A stretch of DNA of 47,248 nucleotides from Caulobacter sp. 602-2 (GCF_011043625.1 NZ_JAAKGT010000020.1:1-47248), one strand, 5' to 3'; numbered from the stretch's first letter, positions 24,841 through 35,419 are shown. Numbers and translations: made by a program. The notes: generated by a model from the sequence alone, not told the origin.

Positions 24841-25767
24841 TCACGCCTCCCACGGCCGCGTCGCGCCGTACCGCTCGACCAGCGCGTTGATCGCCGCCCG
24901 CAGCCTGGCGCTAGGCCAGGGCGTGCGCGGCCAGACCAGGCTGACGGGCAGGGGGCTGTCGAACACCCCGTCCAGCACCGTCTCCAGCCGGCCGGCGGCC
25001 AGATCCTGCGCCACCAGCCAGCGCGGGACCATGGCGATCCCCGCGCCGACCAGCGCGGCCTCCGCCAGCATCTGGGCGTCGCCGATGCGCATCCGGCCGT
25101 CGACCGGCAGGGCGCGTTCCACGCCGCCCGCGTCGACATATGGCCAGGGCGTGGGCCGACCGTTCCGCGTCTCGACCAGGCAGTCGTGCGCGGCCAGATC
25201 CTGGACGCTGGCCGGCCGCCCGCGCGCATCGAGATAGGCCGGTGTGGCGCAGACCACCCGCCGCTGCACGCCGAGGGGCCGGGCGGCGAGGCCGGCGCGG
25301 TCGTCCAGCGCGCCGATGCGCACCGCCAGGTCGACGCCCTCGGCGGTCAGATCGACGGGGCGAGGCTCGAACGTCGCCTCCAGCCGCAGCGCCGGCCAGC
25401 GGGCGACGAGCTCGAGCAGCACGGGCATCACGAAGGCGCGGCCCAGCAGCGGCGGCAGGGCGACGCGCAGCAGGCCCGACGGCTCGCCGCGCCCCTGCTT
25501 CAGTTCGGCCTCGGCCTGGGCCAGGCCCGCCAGGGCCGCCACGCAGCGGGCGTGGTAGAGGCGGCCGTCCTCGGTGAGGGCGACGCTGCGGGTGGTGCGG
25601 GCCAGAAGGCGCACCCCCAGCCGGCCTTCCAGCCGCTGCACCGCCTTGCCCACGGCCGAGGGCGACAGGCCAAGCGCCGGCGCGGCGGCGGCGAAGCCGC
25701 CATGCTCGGCCACGGCCACGAAGGCCCGCACGCCGCTGTAGCCGTCGAGAGAGGGGATCAAGGTCAT
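24841..25767 (-). CDS. LysR-family transcriptional regulator
   Basis: A 308-residue protein. The N-terminal helix-turn-helix reads GVRAFVAVAEHGGFAAAAPALGLSPSAVGKAVQRLEGRLGVRLLARTTRSVALTEDG in its expected order across residues about 12-68, and a helical linker follows. The effector-binding domain contains LRVALPPLLGRAFVMPVL, DLAVRIGALDDRAGLAARPLG, CATPAYLDARGRP and the late segment GAGIAMVPRWLV. The RTTRSVALTEDGRLYH segment places it with the large group of regulators of neighbouring oxidoreductases. It is divergent from an SDR gene across 75 bases containing a LysR-type site, so the SDR is its likely target. The co-inducer is unknown. Confidence 0.94.
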   Translation of the reverse strand: MTLIPSLDGYSGVRAFVAVAEHGGFAAAAPALGLSPSAVGKAVQRLEGRLGVRLLARTTRSVALTEDGRLYHARCVAALAGLAQAEAELKQGRGEPSGLLRVALPPLLGRAFVMPVLLELVARWPALRLEATFEPRPVDLTAEGVDLAVRIGALDDRAGLAARPLGVQRRVVCATPAYLDARGRPASVQDLAAHDCLVETRNGRPTPWPYVDAGGVERALPVDGRMRIGDAQMLAEAALVGAGIAMVPRWLVAQDLAAGRLETVLDGVFDSPLPVSLVWPRTPWPSARLRAAINALVERYGATRPWEA

Positions 25768-25774
25768 TCCCGAC

Positions 25775-25787
25775 TTCAGATCTGCAA
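25775..25787. promoter_or_regulatory. Candidate LysR-type binding site (T-N11-A)
   Basis: TTCAGATCTGCAA fits T-N11-A and contains the perfect palindrome CAGATCTG. It lies 8 bases from the LysR start and 56 from the SDR start, in the only gap between the divergent pair, where LysR-type autoregulatory sites normally lie. Confidence 0.4.
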
Positions 25788-25842
25788 TGACCGGAATTCA
25801 AGTCGTTTCTGTCGCTGCGCACCGCCGCCTATGCCTTGGGCC

Positions 25843-26559
25843 ATGCGATACGATGACAAGACCCTGGTGGTGATCGGCGGCGGCTCGGGGATCGGGCTGG
25901 CCACGGCGGAGGCCTTCGTTAAGGGCGGCGGGCGGGTGGTGATCGGCGGACGCTCGCCGGGCCGGCTGGAGGCCGCGCGCGAACGGTTGGGCGCGGCCGC
26001 CCGCGCCGCGACGATCGACGTCTTCGACCCGGCCTCGGTCGCGGCCTTCTTCGCGCCGCTGGAGCGGATCGACCACCTGTTCACCCCGGCGGCGACCTAC
26101 GCCATCGCCCCCTTCGACCATCCCGACGAGGCGGCGCTGGCTTCGCCGCTCGACGGCAAGTTCTGGGGGCAGGTCCGCTGCGTGCGGGCCGCCGCGCCGA
26201 AACTGGCCTCCGACGGCTCGGTGGTGCTGATGTCGGGCGCGGCCAGCGCCCGGCCGCCCAGGGGCGCGGCCCTCTATGCCGCCGCCAACGGCGCGATCGA
26301 GGCGCTGGGGCGCGGCCTGGCGGTGGACCTGGCCCCCGTCAGGGTCAATGTGATCGCGCCGGGCACGATCGACGGCGACCTCTGGGCCCGGCGTCCCGCC
26401 CAGGTCCGCGACGCCGCCTTCGCCGGCCAGGCCGCCGGCTCGCTGGCCGGCCGCCCCGGAACCCAGGCCGAGATCGCCCAGGCGGTGCTGTTCCTGCTGA
26501 CCAACGGCTTCACTACGGGAGCGACGCTGTTCGCCGACGGCGGCTACAGCCTGCGCTGA
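25843..26559 (+). CDS. Short-chain dehydrogenase/reductase family protein, atypical active site
   Basis: A 238-residue Rossmann-fold protein. The nucleotide loop GGGSGIGLATAEAF is near residues 12-25, with VVIGGRSPGRLEAA (an Arg that suits NADP) and FTPAATYAIAPF after it. SVVLMSGAASARPP provides Ser of the catalytic set, but the YxxxK motif reads YAAAN (from TAT GCC GCC GCC AAC), so the catalytic Lys is Asn. The C-terminal half is conserved (VRVNVIAPGTIDGDLW, TGATLFADGGYSL). Cofactor binding therefore looks intact while classical catalysis is doubtful. The start at 25843 is used; ATG 25831 would add MPWA. It is divergent from the LysR-type regulator. Confidence 0.88.
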   Translation: MRYDDKTLVVIGGGSGIGLATAEAFVKGGGRVVIGGRSPGRLEAARERLGAAARAATIDVFDPASVAAFFAPLERIDHLFTPAATYAIAPFDHPDEAALASPLDGKFWGQVRCVRAAAPKLASDGSVVLMSGAASARPPRGAALYAAANGAIEALGRGLAVDLAPVRVNVIAPGTIDGDLWARRPAQVRDAAFAGQAAGSLAGRPGTQAEIAQAVLFLLTNGFTTGATLFADGGYSLR

Positions 26560-26655
26560 TCGCCCCAAGGCCACGCTTACGTCACGTCACCAGTTGCCAG
26601 GAGCGCGCAAGCCAGGGCCTTATGCGGCCCCGCTTTCTGTACGAAGGGTCCGTCG

Positions 26656-27057
26656 ATGGACGTTTCCGCCTCCGGCCATGCCGCCGCCCTGTGGGCCGGC
26701 CTGCATGTCTTTCTGCTGCTGGTGATGTCGCTGCTGGTCGTGCGCCTGCGCCAGAAGCACAAGGTGGCCCTGGGCGACGAGGGCATTCCGGAGCTGGCCC
26801 GCGCGGTGCGCGCCTTCGGCAACGCCAGCGAATACATTCCCACGGGCCTGGGCGTGCTGGCCGTGCTGGCCGTGGTCGGCGCTCCGGCCATCGCCGTGCA
26901 TGGCGTGGGCCTCGTCCTGTTCGCCGGTCGCCTGATCCACGCCGTCGGCCTGTCGCGCAGCGGCGGCGCCTCGGTGCCGCGCGCCGTGGGCATGATCTGC
27001 ACCTGGCTGGCCTACGTGTTCGGCGGCGTCATCCTGCTGCTCTACGCGATCCCCTAA
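26656..27057 (+). CDS. MAPEG-family membrane protein
   Basis: A 133-residue protein with four hydrophobic segments, the size and layout of the MAPEG family (membrane-associated eicosanoid/glutathione metabolism). The typical segment RAFGNASEYIPTGLG follows the first loop, and LFAGRLIHAVGLSRSGG corresponds to the family's GR-x-H region. Bacterial members are small homotrimeric inner-membrane proteins, some with glutathione transferase activity; the activity of this one is not known. The start ATG at 26656 follows AAGGGTCCG, a modest ribosome binding site. It is 50 bases upstream of pmbA on the same strand and may be co-transcribed with it. Confidence 0.88.
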   Translation: MDVSASGHAAALWAGLHVFLLLVMSLLVVRLRQKHKVALGDEGIPELARAVRAFGNASEYIPTGLGVLAVLAVVGAPAIAVHGVGLVLFAGRLIHAVGLSRSGGASVPRAVGMICTWLAYVFGGVILLLYAIP

Positions 27058-27107
27058 ATCCCGAGGGCGGCGCTTGCCCCGCTCCGCCCGCCTCGCCATA
27101 ACACGCC

Positions 27108-28439
27108 ATGGACGAAAACCTGTTGCATGACGTCGTCGCCGCCGCGCGCAAGGCCGGGGCCGACGCCGCCGAGGCCGTGTTCGCCGAGCGCCAGTCCCTT
27201 TCCGTGGGCGTGCGCCTGGGCGAGCTTGAGGAAGTCGAACGCGAGGAGGCCAAGGATCTTGGCCTGCGCGTCTTCGTCGGCCGCCGCAGCGCCACCGTCT
27301 CCGGTTCCGACGTCAGCCCCGAGGCCCGCGCCAAGCTGGTCGAGCGCGCCGTCGCCATGGCCCGCCTGGCGCCGGAGGATCCCTATGCCGGCTTCGCGCC
27401 GCAGGATCGGCTGGCCAAGGGCCCGTTCCCCGATCTCGACCTGGTCGACGCCTACGAGCCGTCGGCCGAGACCTTGGAAGACCAGGCCCGCGCCGCCGAG
27501 GCCGCCGCTCGCGCCATCGAGGGCGTGACCAATTCCGACGGCGGCTCGTCGAGCTGGAGCTCGACCGTCTGGCGCCTGGTGACCAGCGACGGCTTCTCGG
27601 GCCAGCACGCCGCCACGGGCTTCGGCGTCTCGGCCAGCGCCATCGCCGGCGAGGGCGCGGGCATGGAGCGCGGCGGCGAGGGTCGTTCGGTGCGGCATGC
27701 AGAAGACCTGCCCAGCCCCGAGGCCATCGGCGCCAAGGCCGGCCAGCAGGCCGTCGCCCGCCTGGGCGCGCGCAAGATCGGCTCGACCACGGCCCCGGTG
27801 ATCTTCGAGAACCGCCTGGCCATGTCGCTGATCAGCCCGCTGGTCGGCGCCATCTCGGGCCCGGCCATCGCCCGCGGCACCTCGTTCCTGAAGGACAAGC
27901 TGAACCAGCGCATCTTCGCCGCCGGCGTGCAGCTGACCGACGATCCGCACCGCGTGCGCGGCCTGGGCTCGGCCCCGTTCGACGACGAGGGCGTGACCAC
28001 GGTGCGCCGCGCCCTGATCGACGACGGCGTGCTGACCACCTGGCTGCTCAACAGCGCCAGCGCCCGCCAGCTTGGCCTGGAGACGACGGGGCATGCGTCG
28101 CGCGGCTCGGCCGGGGCGCCGGGCGTGTCGACCCACAACCTGACCCTGGAGCCGGGCGAGCTGGATCTGGCCGGTCTGATGGGCCAGGCCAGGGACGGTC
28201 TCCTGGTCACCTCGATGTTTGGCCCCTCGCTGAACGGCAACACCGGCGACTGGTCGGTGGGCTGCTCGGGCTTCTGGTTCGAGAACGGCCAGATCGCCTA
28301 TCCGGTCACCGAGATCACGGTCGCCGGCAACCTGATCGACATCTACGGCCGGCTGGTCGTGGGGGCCGACCTGGAACTGCGCGGCGCCAGCAACAGTCCG
28401 TCGCTGCTGGTCGACGCTCTGGCGATCGCGGGCAAATGA
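27108..28439 (+). CDS. pmbA: TldE/PmbA-family metalloprotease subunit
   Basis: A 443-residue cytoplasmic protein of the TldD/PmbA family. In E. coli PmbA (TldE) joins TldD as a heterodimeric zinc protease that matures microcin B17 precursor and degrades the CcdA antitoxin. Visible family pieces are ELEEVEREEAKDLGLRVFVGRRSATVSGSD (about 40-69), PVIFENRLAMSLISPLVGAISG, LKDKLNQRIFAAGVQLTDDP, and GSAPFDDEGVTTVRR. A Gly/Asn-rich C-terminal region (FGPSLNGNTGDWSVGCSGFWFENG) completes the match. The HExxxH zinc motif of TldD is absent, as expected for the TldE-type subunit. The tldD partner is not in the window. The stop overlaps the start of the next gene (ATGATGA), so the two are coupled. Confidence 0.93.
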   Translation: MDENLLHDVVAAARKAGADAAEAVFAERQSLSVGVRLGELEEVEREEAKDLGLRVFVGRRSATVSGSDVSPEARAKLVERAVAMARLAPEDPYAGFAPQDRLAKGPFPDLDLVDAYEPSAETLEDQARAAEAAARAIEGVTNSDGGSSSWSSTVWRLVTSDGFSGQHAATGFGVSASAIAGEGAGMERGGEGRSVRHAEDLPSPEAIGAKAGQQAVARLGARKIGSTTAPVIFENRLAMSLISPLVGAISGPAIARGTSFLKDKLNQRIFAAGVQLTDDPHRVRGLGSAPFDDEGVTTVRRALIDDGVLTTWLLNSASARQLGLETTGHASRGSAGAPGVSTHNLTLEPGELDLAGLMGQARDGLLVTSMFGPSLNGNTGDWSVGCSGFWFENGQIAYPVTEITVAGNLIDIYGRLVVGADLELRGASNSPSLLVDALAIAGK

Positions 28440-29218
28440 TGAGCGACCTCGACCTGATCCTCGACGCGGCCCGCGAGGCCGGGGCCCTGGCCCTGGCGGC
28501 CCGGGCCAAGGGCGTGAAGATCTGGTCGAAGGACGGCGGCTCGCCGGTCACCGACGCCGACCTGGCCGTCGACGCCCTCCTGAAGGCGCGCCTGCGCGCG
28601 GCGCGGCCCGACTACGGCTGGTTGTCGGAAGAGACGGTCGACGACCCGGCCCGCCTGGCCACCGGCCGCCAGTTCGTGGTCGATCCGATCGATGGCACCG
28701 TCGCCTTCATGAAGGACAAGCCGTGGTTCGCCGTCTCGGTGGCGGTGGTCGAGAACGGCCGCCCCACCGTCGGCGTCGTCCACGCCCCGGCCCTGGATGA
28801 GACCTACGCCGCGACGGCCGGCGGCGGCGCGACCCTGAACGGCGCGGCCCTGGCGCCCAGCCTGTCGACCGCGCTGGACGGCGCGGCCATGCTGGGCGAC
28901 GCCAAGATGTTCGCCCATCCGGCCTGGCCCGAGCCCTGGCCGCCGATGCGGGTCGAGAGCCGCAACTCGATCGCCTACCGCATCTGCCTGGTGGCGGCCG
29001 GCGCCTTCGACGCGGCCATCGCCCTGACCCCCAAGAGCGAGTGGGACTTGGCCGCCGCCGACCTGATCTGCGGCGAGGCCGGAGCGTTGCTTACCGATCA
29101 CCTCGGCCGAAAATTCGCCTACAATCGGCCGAATCCGACGGTTCCGAGCCTGGTTTGCGCGAATAGGGCGCTTCACCCGTTGATCCTGTCACGCGTCGGG
29201 CATATCGACCTGCCATAA
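28436..29218 (+). CDS. Inositol monophosphatase-family phosphatase (CysQ/HisN-like)
   Basis: A 260-residue Mg-dependent phosphatase. The metal sites are intact: Glu in WLSEETVDD (65-66), DPIDGT at 83-88 and WDLAAADLI with Asp204. GGSPVTDADLAVD (35-47) is the family's flexible N-terminal loop. Relatives hydrolyse inositol-1-phosphate, 3'-phosphoadenosine-5'-phosphate (CysQ) or histidinol phosphate; which substrate applies here is not clear. Two overlapping ATGs at 28436 and 28439 lie within the pmbA stop, so translation is probably coupled to pmbA. The 3' part, with visibly more A/T, leads into a 29-base gap before the DUF4170 gene. Confidence 0.9.
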   Translation: MMSDLDLILDAAREAGALALAARAKGVKIWSKDGGSPVTDADLAVDALLKARLRAARPDYGWLSEETVDDPARLATGRQFVVDPIDGTVAFMKDKPWFAVSVAVVENGRPTVGVVHAPALDETYAATAGGGATLNGAALAPSLSTALDGAAMLGDAKMFAHPAWPEPWPPMRVESRNSIAYRICLVAAGAFDAAIALTPKSEWDLAAADLICGEAGALLTDHLGRKFAYNRPNPTVPSLVCANRALHPLILSRVGHIDLP

Positions 29219-29247
29219 TCAAAAACTCCGCAGGATCTTGCTCCCCC

Positions 29248-29472
29248 ATGTCCGACAAGCAGCTTCTTCATATCGTGATCGGTGGCGAACTGAAGGATGT
29301 CGCCGGCACCGAATTCCGCGACCTGTCGCAGGTGGATTTCGTCGGCGCCTACGCCACCTACAACGAAGCCTACGCCGCCTGGAAGTCGAAGGCCCAGGCC
29401 ACCGTCGACAACGCCCACGCCCGCTACTTCATCATCCACGCCCACAAGCTGCTGGATCCGAGCGTGGCTTAA
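29248..29472 (+). CDS. DUF4170 family small protein
   Basis: A 74-residue cytoplasmic protein matching the alphaproteobacterial DUF4170 family. LLHIVIGGELKD starts the first strand, FVGAYATYNEAYAAWKSKAQATVDNAHARYFIIHAHKLLDP covers the remainder. The function is unknown. It is commonly found near inositol-phosphatase-like and lipid A genes in alphaproteobacteria, as here, which suggests but does not prove an envelope link. It is the last gene of the run MAPEG, pmbA, phosphatase, DUF4170. The start ATG at 29248 has no strong ribosome binding site. Repeat locus A4 follows. Confidence 0.88.
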   Translation: MSDKQLLHIVIGGELKDVAGTEFRDLSQVDFVGAYATYNEAYAAWKSKAQATVDNAHARYFIIHAHKLLDPSVA

Positions 29473-29475
29473 TTG

Positions 29476-29601
29476 AAGACCCTCCCCCTGAAGGGGGAGG
29501 TGGCCGCGTAGCGGTCGGAGGGGGAAGTTCCCCTTCACGTGCGGCGGAGGTTTCTTCCCCCTCCGTCGCCTTTGGCGACACCTCCCCCTTCAGGGGGAGG
29601 G
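29476..29601. repeat. Intergenic repeat locus A4: inverted pair of palindromic modules
   Basis: Modules at 29476-29528 (CCTCCCCCTGAAGGGGGAGG, TGGCCGC/GCGGTC, GGAGGGGGAAG) and 29554-29601 (CTTCCCCCTCC, GTCGCC/GGCGAC, CCTCCCCCTTCAGGGGGAGG) face each other. They fill the gap between the DUF4170 gene and the convergent phosphatase gene. Confidence 0.85.
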
Positions 29602-29604
29602 TCA

Positions 29605-30270
29605 CTATTCCCGCCGCAGCAGCTTGTCGGTGAGCACCTTGCCCAGCATGCCGGCGCGGAAGGTCTTCTTCATCTCGACCGGATCGTAGTCGTCGCTGTC
29701 GACCCACTGGGTGAAGGTCAGGCCCTTGGGGGCGCCCTTCTCCAGATATTGATCGAAGGTGTAGTCGAGCACCCCGGTGTTGCCCTCCTTGATGTGGAGG
29801 TAGCGGCCCGACAGCTGCTTCTTGGCCTCCTCGATCGGCAGGCCCAGGCGATAGTGGGCGTAGAGCACGCTCATGATGCCCGCCCGGTCGGCTCCCGACT
29901 TGCAGTGGATGAGGGCCGGATACTCGATCGTCTCGAACAGCTCCTTGGCGCCGTGCACCCGTTGCCGGATCGGCACCTCGCGCGAGGTGATCACGAAGTC
30001 GACCATCTTGATGCCCAGGCGCTCGCAGGCGTCCTTCTCCAGCGCGTAGAAGCTGCCGTCGAAGCCGCCGCGCAGGTTCACGACCGTCTTGATGCCCTGC
30101 TTCTTCCACCAGGCCAGCTGGAACGGCCAGGGCTGGTTGGTGCGCACCAGTTCGGGGCTCACCCAGTGGGCGTTGGTGAAGCCCACGCGCAGATAGGCGT
30201 GGTCGTTCCACAGGAAGTGGAGATAGGTCTTGAAGCGCCCCCAGCGCGTGGAAAGGTCGTAACCGGCCAA
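29605..30270 (-). CDS. Dual-specificity-type protein phosphatase
   Basis: A 221-residue protein with the cysteine phosphatase signature HCKSGADRAG (Cys123 and Arg129, C-x5-R), preceded by a conserved NLRGG at 65-69. DFVITSREVPIRQRV is the likely general acid region. The family includes tyrosine and dual-specificity phosphatases and, in bacteria, some lipid phosphatases. The start is uncertain. TTG at 30270 has AGAGG eight bases upstream and begins just before family homology. The alternative ATG at 30402 would overlap the start of the divergent ABC gene and adds 44 residues of unlikely sequence. It is convergent with the DUF4170 gene and divergent from the MsbA-type exporter, so an envelope role is possible. 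Confidence 0.82.
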   Translation of the reverse strand: MAGYDLSTRWGRFKTYLHFLWNDHAYLRVGFTNAHWVSPELVRTNQPWPFQLAWWKKQGIKTVVNLRGGFDGSFYALEKDACERLGIKMVDFVITSREVPIRQRVHGAKELFETIEYPALIHCKSGADRAGIMSVLYAHYRLGLPIEEAKKQLSGRYLHIKEGNTGVLDYTFDQYLEKGAPKGLTFTQWVDSDDYDPVEMKKTFRAGMLGKVLTDKLLRRE

Positions 30271-30400
30271 GTGGCGATCCTCTGAAAACGCGCCTAGATA
30301 CGTCTCGCCGGGCTCATTTGCAAAACCCCGCGTCGTTTTGCTGCCGCAGTGCGGCGCCGGTGTCCTTGACAGTCCTCCTCCGAAATCCGACCCCTCGCCC

Positions 30401-32190
<1,790 letters not shown>

Positions 32191-32194
<4 letters not shown>

Positions 32195-32895
32195 GGCCTT
32201 TGCGTTCCCCCCTGGTCATCAAGATCCTGTCCTCGATCTTCGCCGGCTATTCCAAGCTGGTCTTCTCGACGCTGCGGATGACGGTCGAGGGCCAGGACAA
32301 GGCCGAGACCGTGTGGGCCCAAGGGCGCACCAAGGGCACGGGCGCGATCCTGTGCTTCTGGCATTCGCGCATCCCGATGTCGCCGCTCAGCTGGCCGCAG
32401 AGCCCGGCCCGCCAGGACATGCGCGCCCTGATCTCGCTGTCCAACGACGGCGAGTTCATCGCCCGCACCGTCGAAAAGCTCGGCTTCCCGTCGATCCGCG
32501 GCTCGTCGGCCAAGAAGACCGACCTGGCCAAGAACAAGCACGGCGAGCAGGCCTTCCGCGACATGGTCAAGTGGGTGAAGGACGGCGGCGGCATCGCCAT
32601 CACGCCGGACGGCCCGCGCGGCCCGGCCGAGCACATGGAGAAGGGCACCCCGTCCCTGGCCCGCGTCACCGGCGCGCCGGTGATCTTCGTGGGCCTGGCC
32701 GCCAAGCCCTGCATCCGCCTGGGGTCGTGGGACGCCACCCTGATCCCGCTGCCCTTCGCCAAGGCCGCCATGGTCTGGGACGGCCCCACGGGCGCGGGAC
32801 GCGGCGATGATCCCGAAGCCCTGGCCGAGGACTGGGCCGACCGCCTGTCGGCCGTGACCCGTCGGGCCGAGGAGATCGTGGGGCTCGACGACTGA
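32191..32895 (+). CDS. DUF374 lysophospholipid/lipid A acyltransferase-family protein
   Basis: A 234-residue membrane-associated acyltransferase of the DUF374 group. CFWHSRIPMSPLSW holds the catalytic His of the LPLAT HxxxxD-type motif in modified form (WHSR). The segments SNDGEFIARTVEKLGFPSIRGSS, GGIAITPDGPRGPAEHMEKG and TGAPVIFVGLAAKP are all typical. LpxJ of Helicobacter and Campylobacter, a secondary acyltransferase of lipid A synthesis, belongs to this family, so a lipid A role is likely here next to the MsbA-type gene; it is an inference. The TTG start at 32191 overlaps the upstream stop (TTGA) and is preceded by GAGGAG eight bases away, so the two genes are coupled. Confidence 0.88.
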
Positions 32896-32915
32896 ACCCC
32901 ACGCTCCGGCGGCGG

Positions 32916-34739
32916 CTAGTTCTCCCGAGCGATCGGATAGAGCAGGTGGCGGTCGTCGTAGAAGGGCGTGCGCTTGTAGAACCAGGCCAGGCGCGCGTCG
33001 GGATCGGCGGCGAACTTGGGCTCGGCGGCAAGCTTGGCCTCGAACTGCGCCTTCAGCGCCGGATCGGCGGCCATCATCTTCTCGGCCAGCGGCGCGATGG
33101 CGTAGGGCTCGATATACTCCACGCGGCTCAGCACCTCGGGGACCATGCCCCAGGCGAAGACGCTTTCGCTCGACTGCGGCTCAAGCAGCAGCACGACCAG
33201 ATCGCCCAGCGGCTGGTCGGTCGACACCCGCACCGAGCCCTTGGGGAAGGTCCAGTCGCGCTTCTGCGTCGTCACCTGCTCGACGCTCATCTGCACGTGG
33301 CCCTCGTTGGCGCGCGGGGCGAGCTTGGGCTCGACCAGGCGCAGCATCTCGACGGCGACGCTCCGGGGCGCGTCCAGGGTCTCGACCTTCACCCCGTGCA
33401 GCTTCAGCCGCTCGATGATGTCGGCGCGATAGCTGGGCACCCAGTAGGCCTTCGGACGGGCCAGCTGCAACGTCGGGTGCGAGCCGTAGAACGGCAGCTG
33501 CCAGAGCTCGGGGTCGGGCTGCCCCAGCCAGCGGATCTCGGTCTTGCCCGAGGCGACGCTGTCGTAGGTCTCGTAACGGATGCCCTTGAAGGCCCGGGTG
33601 ACCGTCGGTTTGTCGTCGGCGACGAAATTGGCCGGGATGGTCGCCGGGCGCAGGGCGCTGTCGGCGGCGACGGCGGTGCGCAAGGACCCGCCCTGTTCCG
33701 CCAGCAGCTTCATCGCCGTCTCGATGAACACGTAGGTGCCGAGCACCCGCTGGGCGTGGGGTTTCAGGCTATGGTTCTCGATCAGGATGGTCGGCACGTG
33801 GGCGGCGCTGCCCCAGCCGTTGGAGAACCGCTCGCCGAGGCCCCCGTCCGACAGGCCGGCCTTGGGGTTGCGCTCGTCGATGCCGAAAACGAGTTCGCCC
33901 GGGATGTGGCCCTCGGCCTCCAGGCTCTTGTTCATCGCCGGCTTGAAGGCGTCGTCCAGCCACTTGGCCGTGGCCGGCGAGCGCGACCAGACGCCGTCCT
34001 CGCCGTTGTAGCCGTAGGTGACGTCGTACTGGTAATCCATGCCGTCGGTGACGTGGACGTCGACGTAAAGGTCGGCGTGATACTTGGCCTGAAGCCGCTT
34101 CAGCGCCTGCATCTCGGGCTGGTCGAGCTTCATGAAGTCGCGGTTGAGGTTCTGGTTGGTGGCGGTGTTGCGCCAGCCCTGGATGCGCGGCCCGCGCTGG
34201 TTGGGGCGCGAATAGGGGCCAGAGCGCTCGTGGCCGTCGACCGACAGGATCGGGATCAGGACGAGGTTGACCTTGTCGAGCAGGCCGTCCTTCCCGTGGA
34301 AAGCCATGTCGCGCAGCAGCATCATGCCCGCGTCCTTGCCGTCGATCTCGCCCGGGTGGATGCCGCACTGGACGAGCAGCAGCGGCTTCTTCGGGTCCAG
34401 CTTGTCGCCGTCCTTGCTGGCGACGACGGCGAAGATCGGCCGGCCTTCGGGCGAGACGCCGAAGTCCTCGACGCGCACCAGCTTGCTGGCCTTGTCCAGC
34501 TTGTCGAACCAGGCCCGGGTGTCGACGTAGTTGGGCGAGAAGTCGTGTTCGGGATCGGCCTCGAACGCGGTGACCCACGGATCGGACGCGTCGCGGATCA
34601 GCGCCTGGCTGGCGCCTTGCCAGTGCGGGGCCGGGGGCAGGAAGGCCTGGTCCCAGGGGGCTTTGGCGGCGGGGGTCTGGGCCATGGCGGGCGTTCCCAA
34701 TGCAAGCAGGGCGAGGGTGAGCAGAGCGGTCGAGCGCAT
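32916..34739 (-). CDS. Exported M14-family zinc carboxypeptidase
   Basis: A 607-residue protein with a signal peptide (1-20, ending AMA) and an M14 domain. The zinc ligands are His128 and Glu131 in GIHPGEIDGKDAG, and His229 in VDVHVTDG. NLNRDF (198-202) supplies the Asn-Arg substrate-binding pair, and Glu321 in ILIENHS is the general base. The protein is long, with a C-terminal domain of about 270 residues beyond the catalytic fold (WVPSYRADIIERLKLHGVKVETL and onward) seen in large exported M14 enzymes of proteobacteria. It should trim C-terminal residues of peptides in the periplasm. The start ATG 34739 has a good signal peptide directly after it. The gene is convergent with the DUF374 gene. 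Confidence 0.92.
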   Translation of the reverse strand: MRSTALLTLALLALGTPAMAQTPAAKAPWDQAFLPPAPHWQGASQALIRDASDPWVTAFEADPEHDFSPNYVDTRAWFDKLDKASKLVRVEDFGVSPEGRPIFAVVASKDGDKLDPKKPLLLVQCGIHPGEIDGKDAGMMLLRDMAFHGKDGLLDKVNLVLIPILSVDGHERSGPYSRPNQRGPRIQGWRNTATNQNLNRDFMKLDQPEMQALKRLQAKYHADLYVDVHVTDGMDYQYDVTYGYNGEDGVWSRSPATAKWLDDAFKPAMNKSLEAEGHIPGELVFGIDERNPKAGLSDGGLGERFSNGWGSAAHVPTILIENHSLKPHAQRVLGTYVFIETAMKLLAEQGGSLRTAVAADSALRPATIPANFVADDKPTVTRAFKGIRYETYDSVASGKTEIRWLGQPDPELWQLPFYGSHPTLQLARPKAYWVPSYRADIIERLKLHGVKVETLDAPRSVAVEMLRLVEPKLAPRANEGHVQMSVEQVTTQKRDWTFPKGSVRVSTDQPLGDLVVLLLEPQSSESVFAWGMVPEVLSRVEYIEPYAIAPLAEKMMAADPALKAQFEAKLAAEPKFAADPDARLAWFYKRTPFYDDRHLLYPIAREN

Positions 34740-34779
34740 GGTCCTGTCGTCGCGCCTCCTCGCGCGGAAGGCAAGGGGA

Positions 34780-35391
34780 CTAGCCGCCGATCAGCGACCA
34801 GCCGCCCTTGTCGATCAGCGCCTTGGCCGAGCCGAAGATCTGCCAGGCCTGATAGGCCACCAGGATCGCCAGGGCGCCGGTCACCACCAGCCGCTTGCGG
34901 TTCAGGGCGGCCAGCAGCGTCAGGCCCATGAACATCGGCGTGCCGATCCAGAAGGCCGGGCCCAGGCGCAGCCGCGTGATCTCGCCGTTCAGGTTCACCA
35001 GGCCCAGGAACAGGGCGACGATCAGCATGTTGGCGCCCATGACGCTGAGCAGCACCAGGCGCTTGCGGGTCCAGAAGTGGTCGTCCAGGTCCTCGCCCGG
35101 CTTCAGCTCGCGCGGGAACACCTGGGTGGCGGCGACATAGAAGGTGCTGGCCACCACCAGGCCCAGGATCAGCAGGGCGTAGTTGTAGGGCGCGGGGCGG
35201 AAGATAACCCAGGCCTGGTTCCAGAAGCTGGCGATGTCGATGGCCACGAACAGCGCCAGCAGCGGGGTCAGATAGCCGAACCGCACGTTACGCCGCTCGT
35301 GCAGCAGCCGCGCGAACCCGCCCACCAGCTCGGCCACCGAAAAGCCGAGCAGCAGGCCGTAGAAGCTGAAGAAGAACTCGAATGGGTCCAC
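34780..35391 (-). CDS. Membrane protein of unknown function
   Basis: A 203-residue protein with about six hydrophobic segments. It begins MDPFEFFFSFYGLLLGFSVAELVGGF, then YLTPLLALFVAIDIASFWNQ, NYALLILGLVVASTFYVAATQ, KRLVLLSVMGANMLIVALFLG, FWIGTPMFMGLTLLAAL and LVVTGALAILVAYQAWQIF. A charged loop (RELKPGEDLDDHFWTRKR) sits between segments three and four. No family is recognised. It lies between the M14 peptidase gene, 40 bases downstream, and another unknown gene on the same strand, and could be co-transcribed with them. A sensing or transport helper role is possible, but nothing shows it. Confidence 0.8.
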   Translation of the reverse strand: MDPFEFFFSFYGLLLGFSVAELVGGFARLLHERRNVRFGYLTPLLALFVAIDIASFWNQAWVIFRPAPYNYALLILGLVVASTFYVAATQVFPRELKPGEDLDDHFWTRKRLVLLSVMGANMLIVALFLGLVNLNGEITRLRLGPAFWIGTPMFMGLTLLAALNRKRLVVTGALAILVAYQAWQIFGSAKALIDKGGWSLIGG

Positions 35392-35419
35392 GAAATCCCC
35401 CGATTTCAGATGTTGGTGT

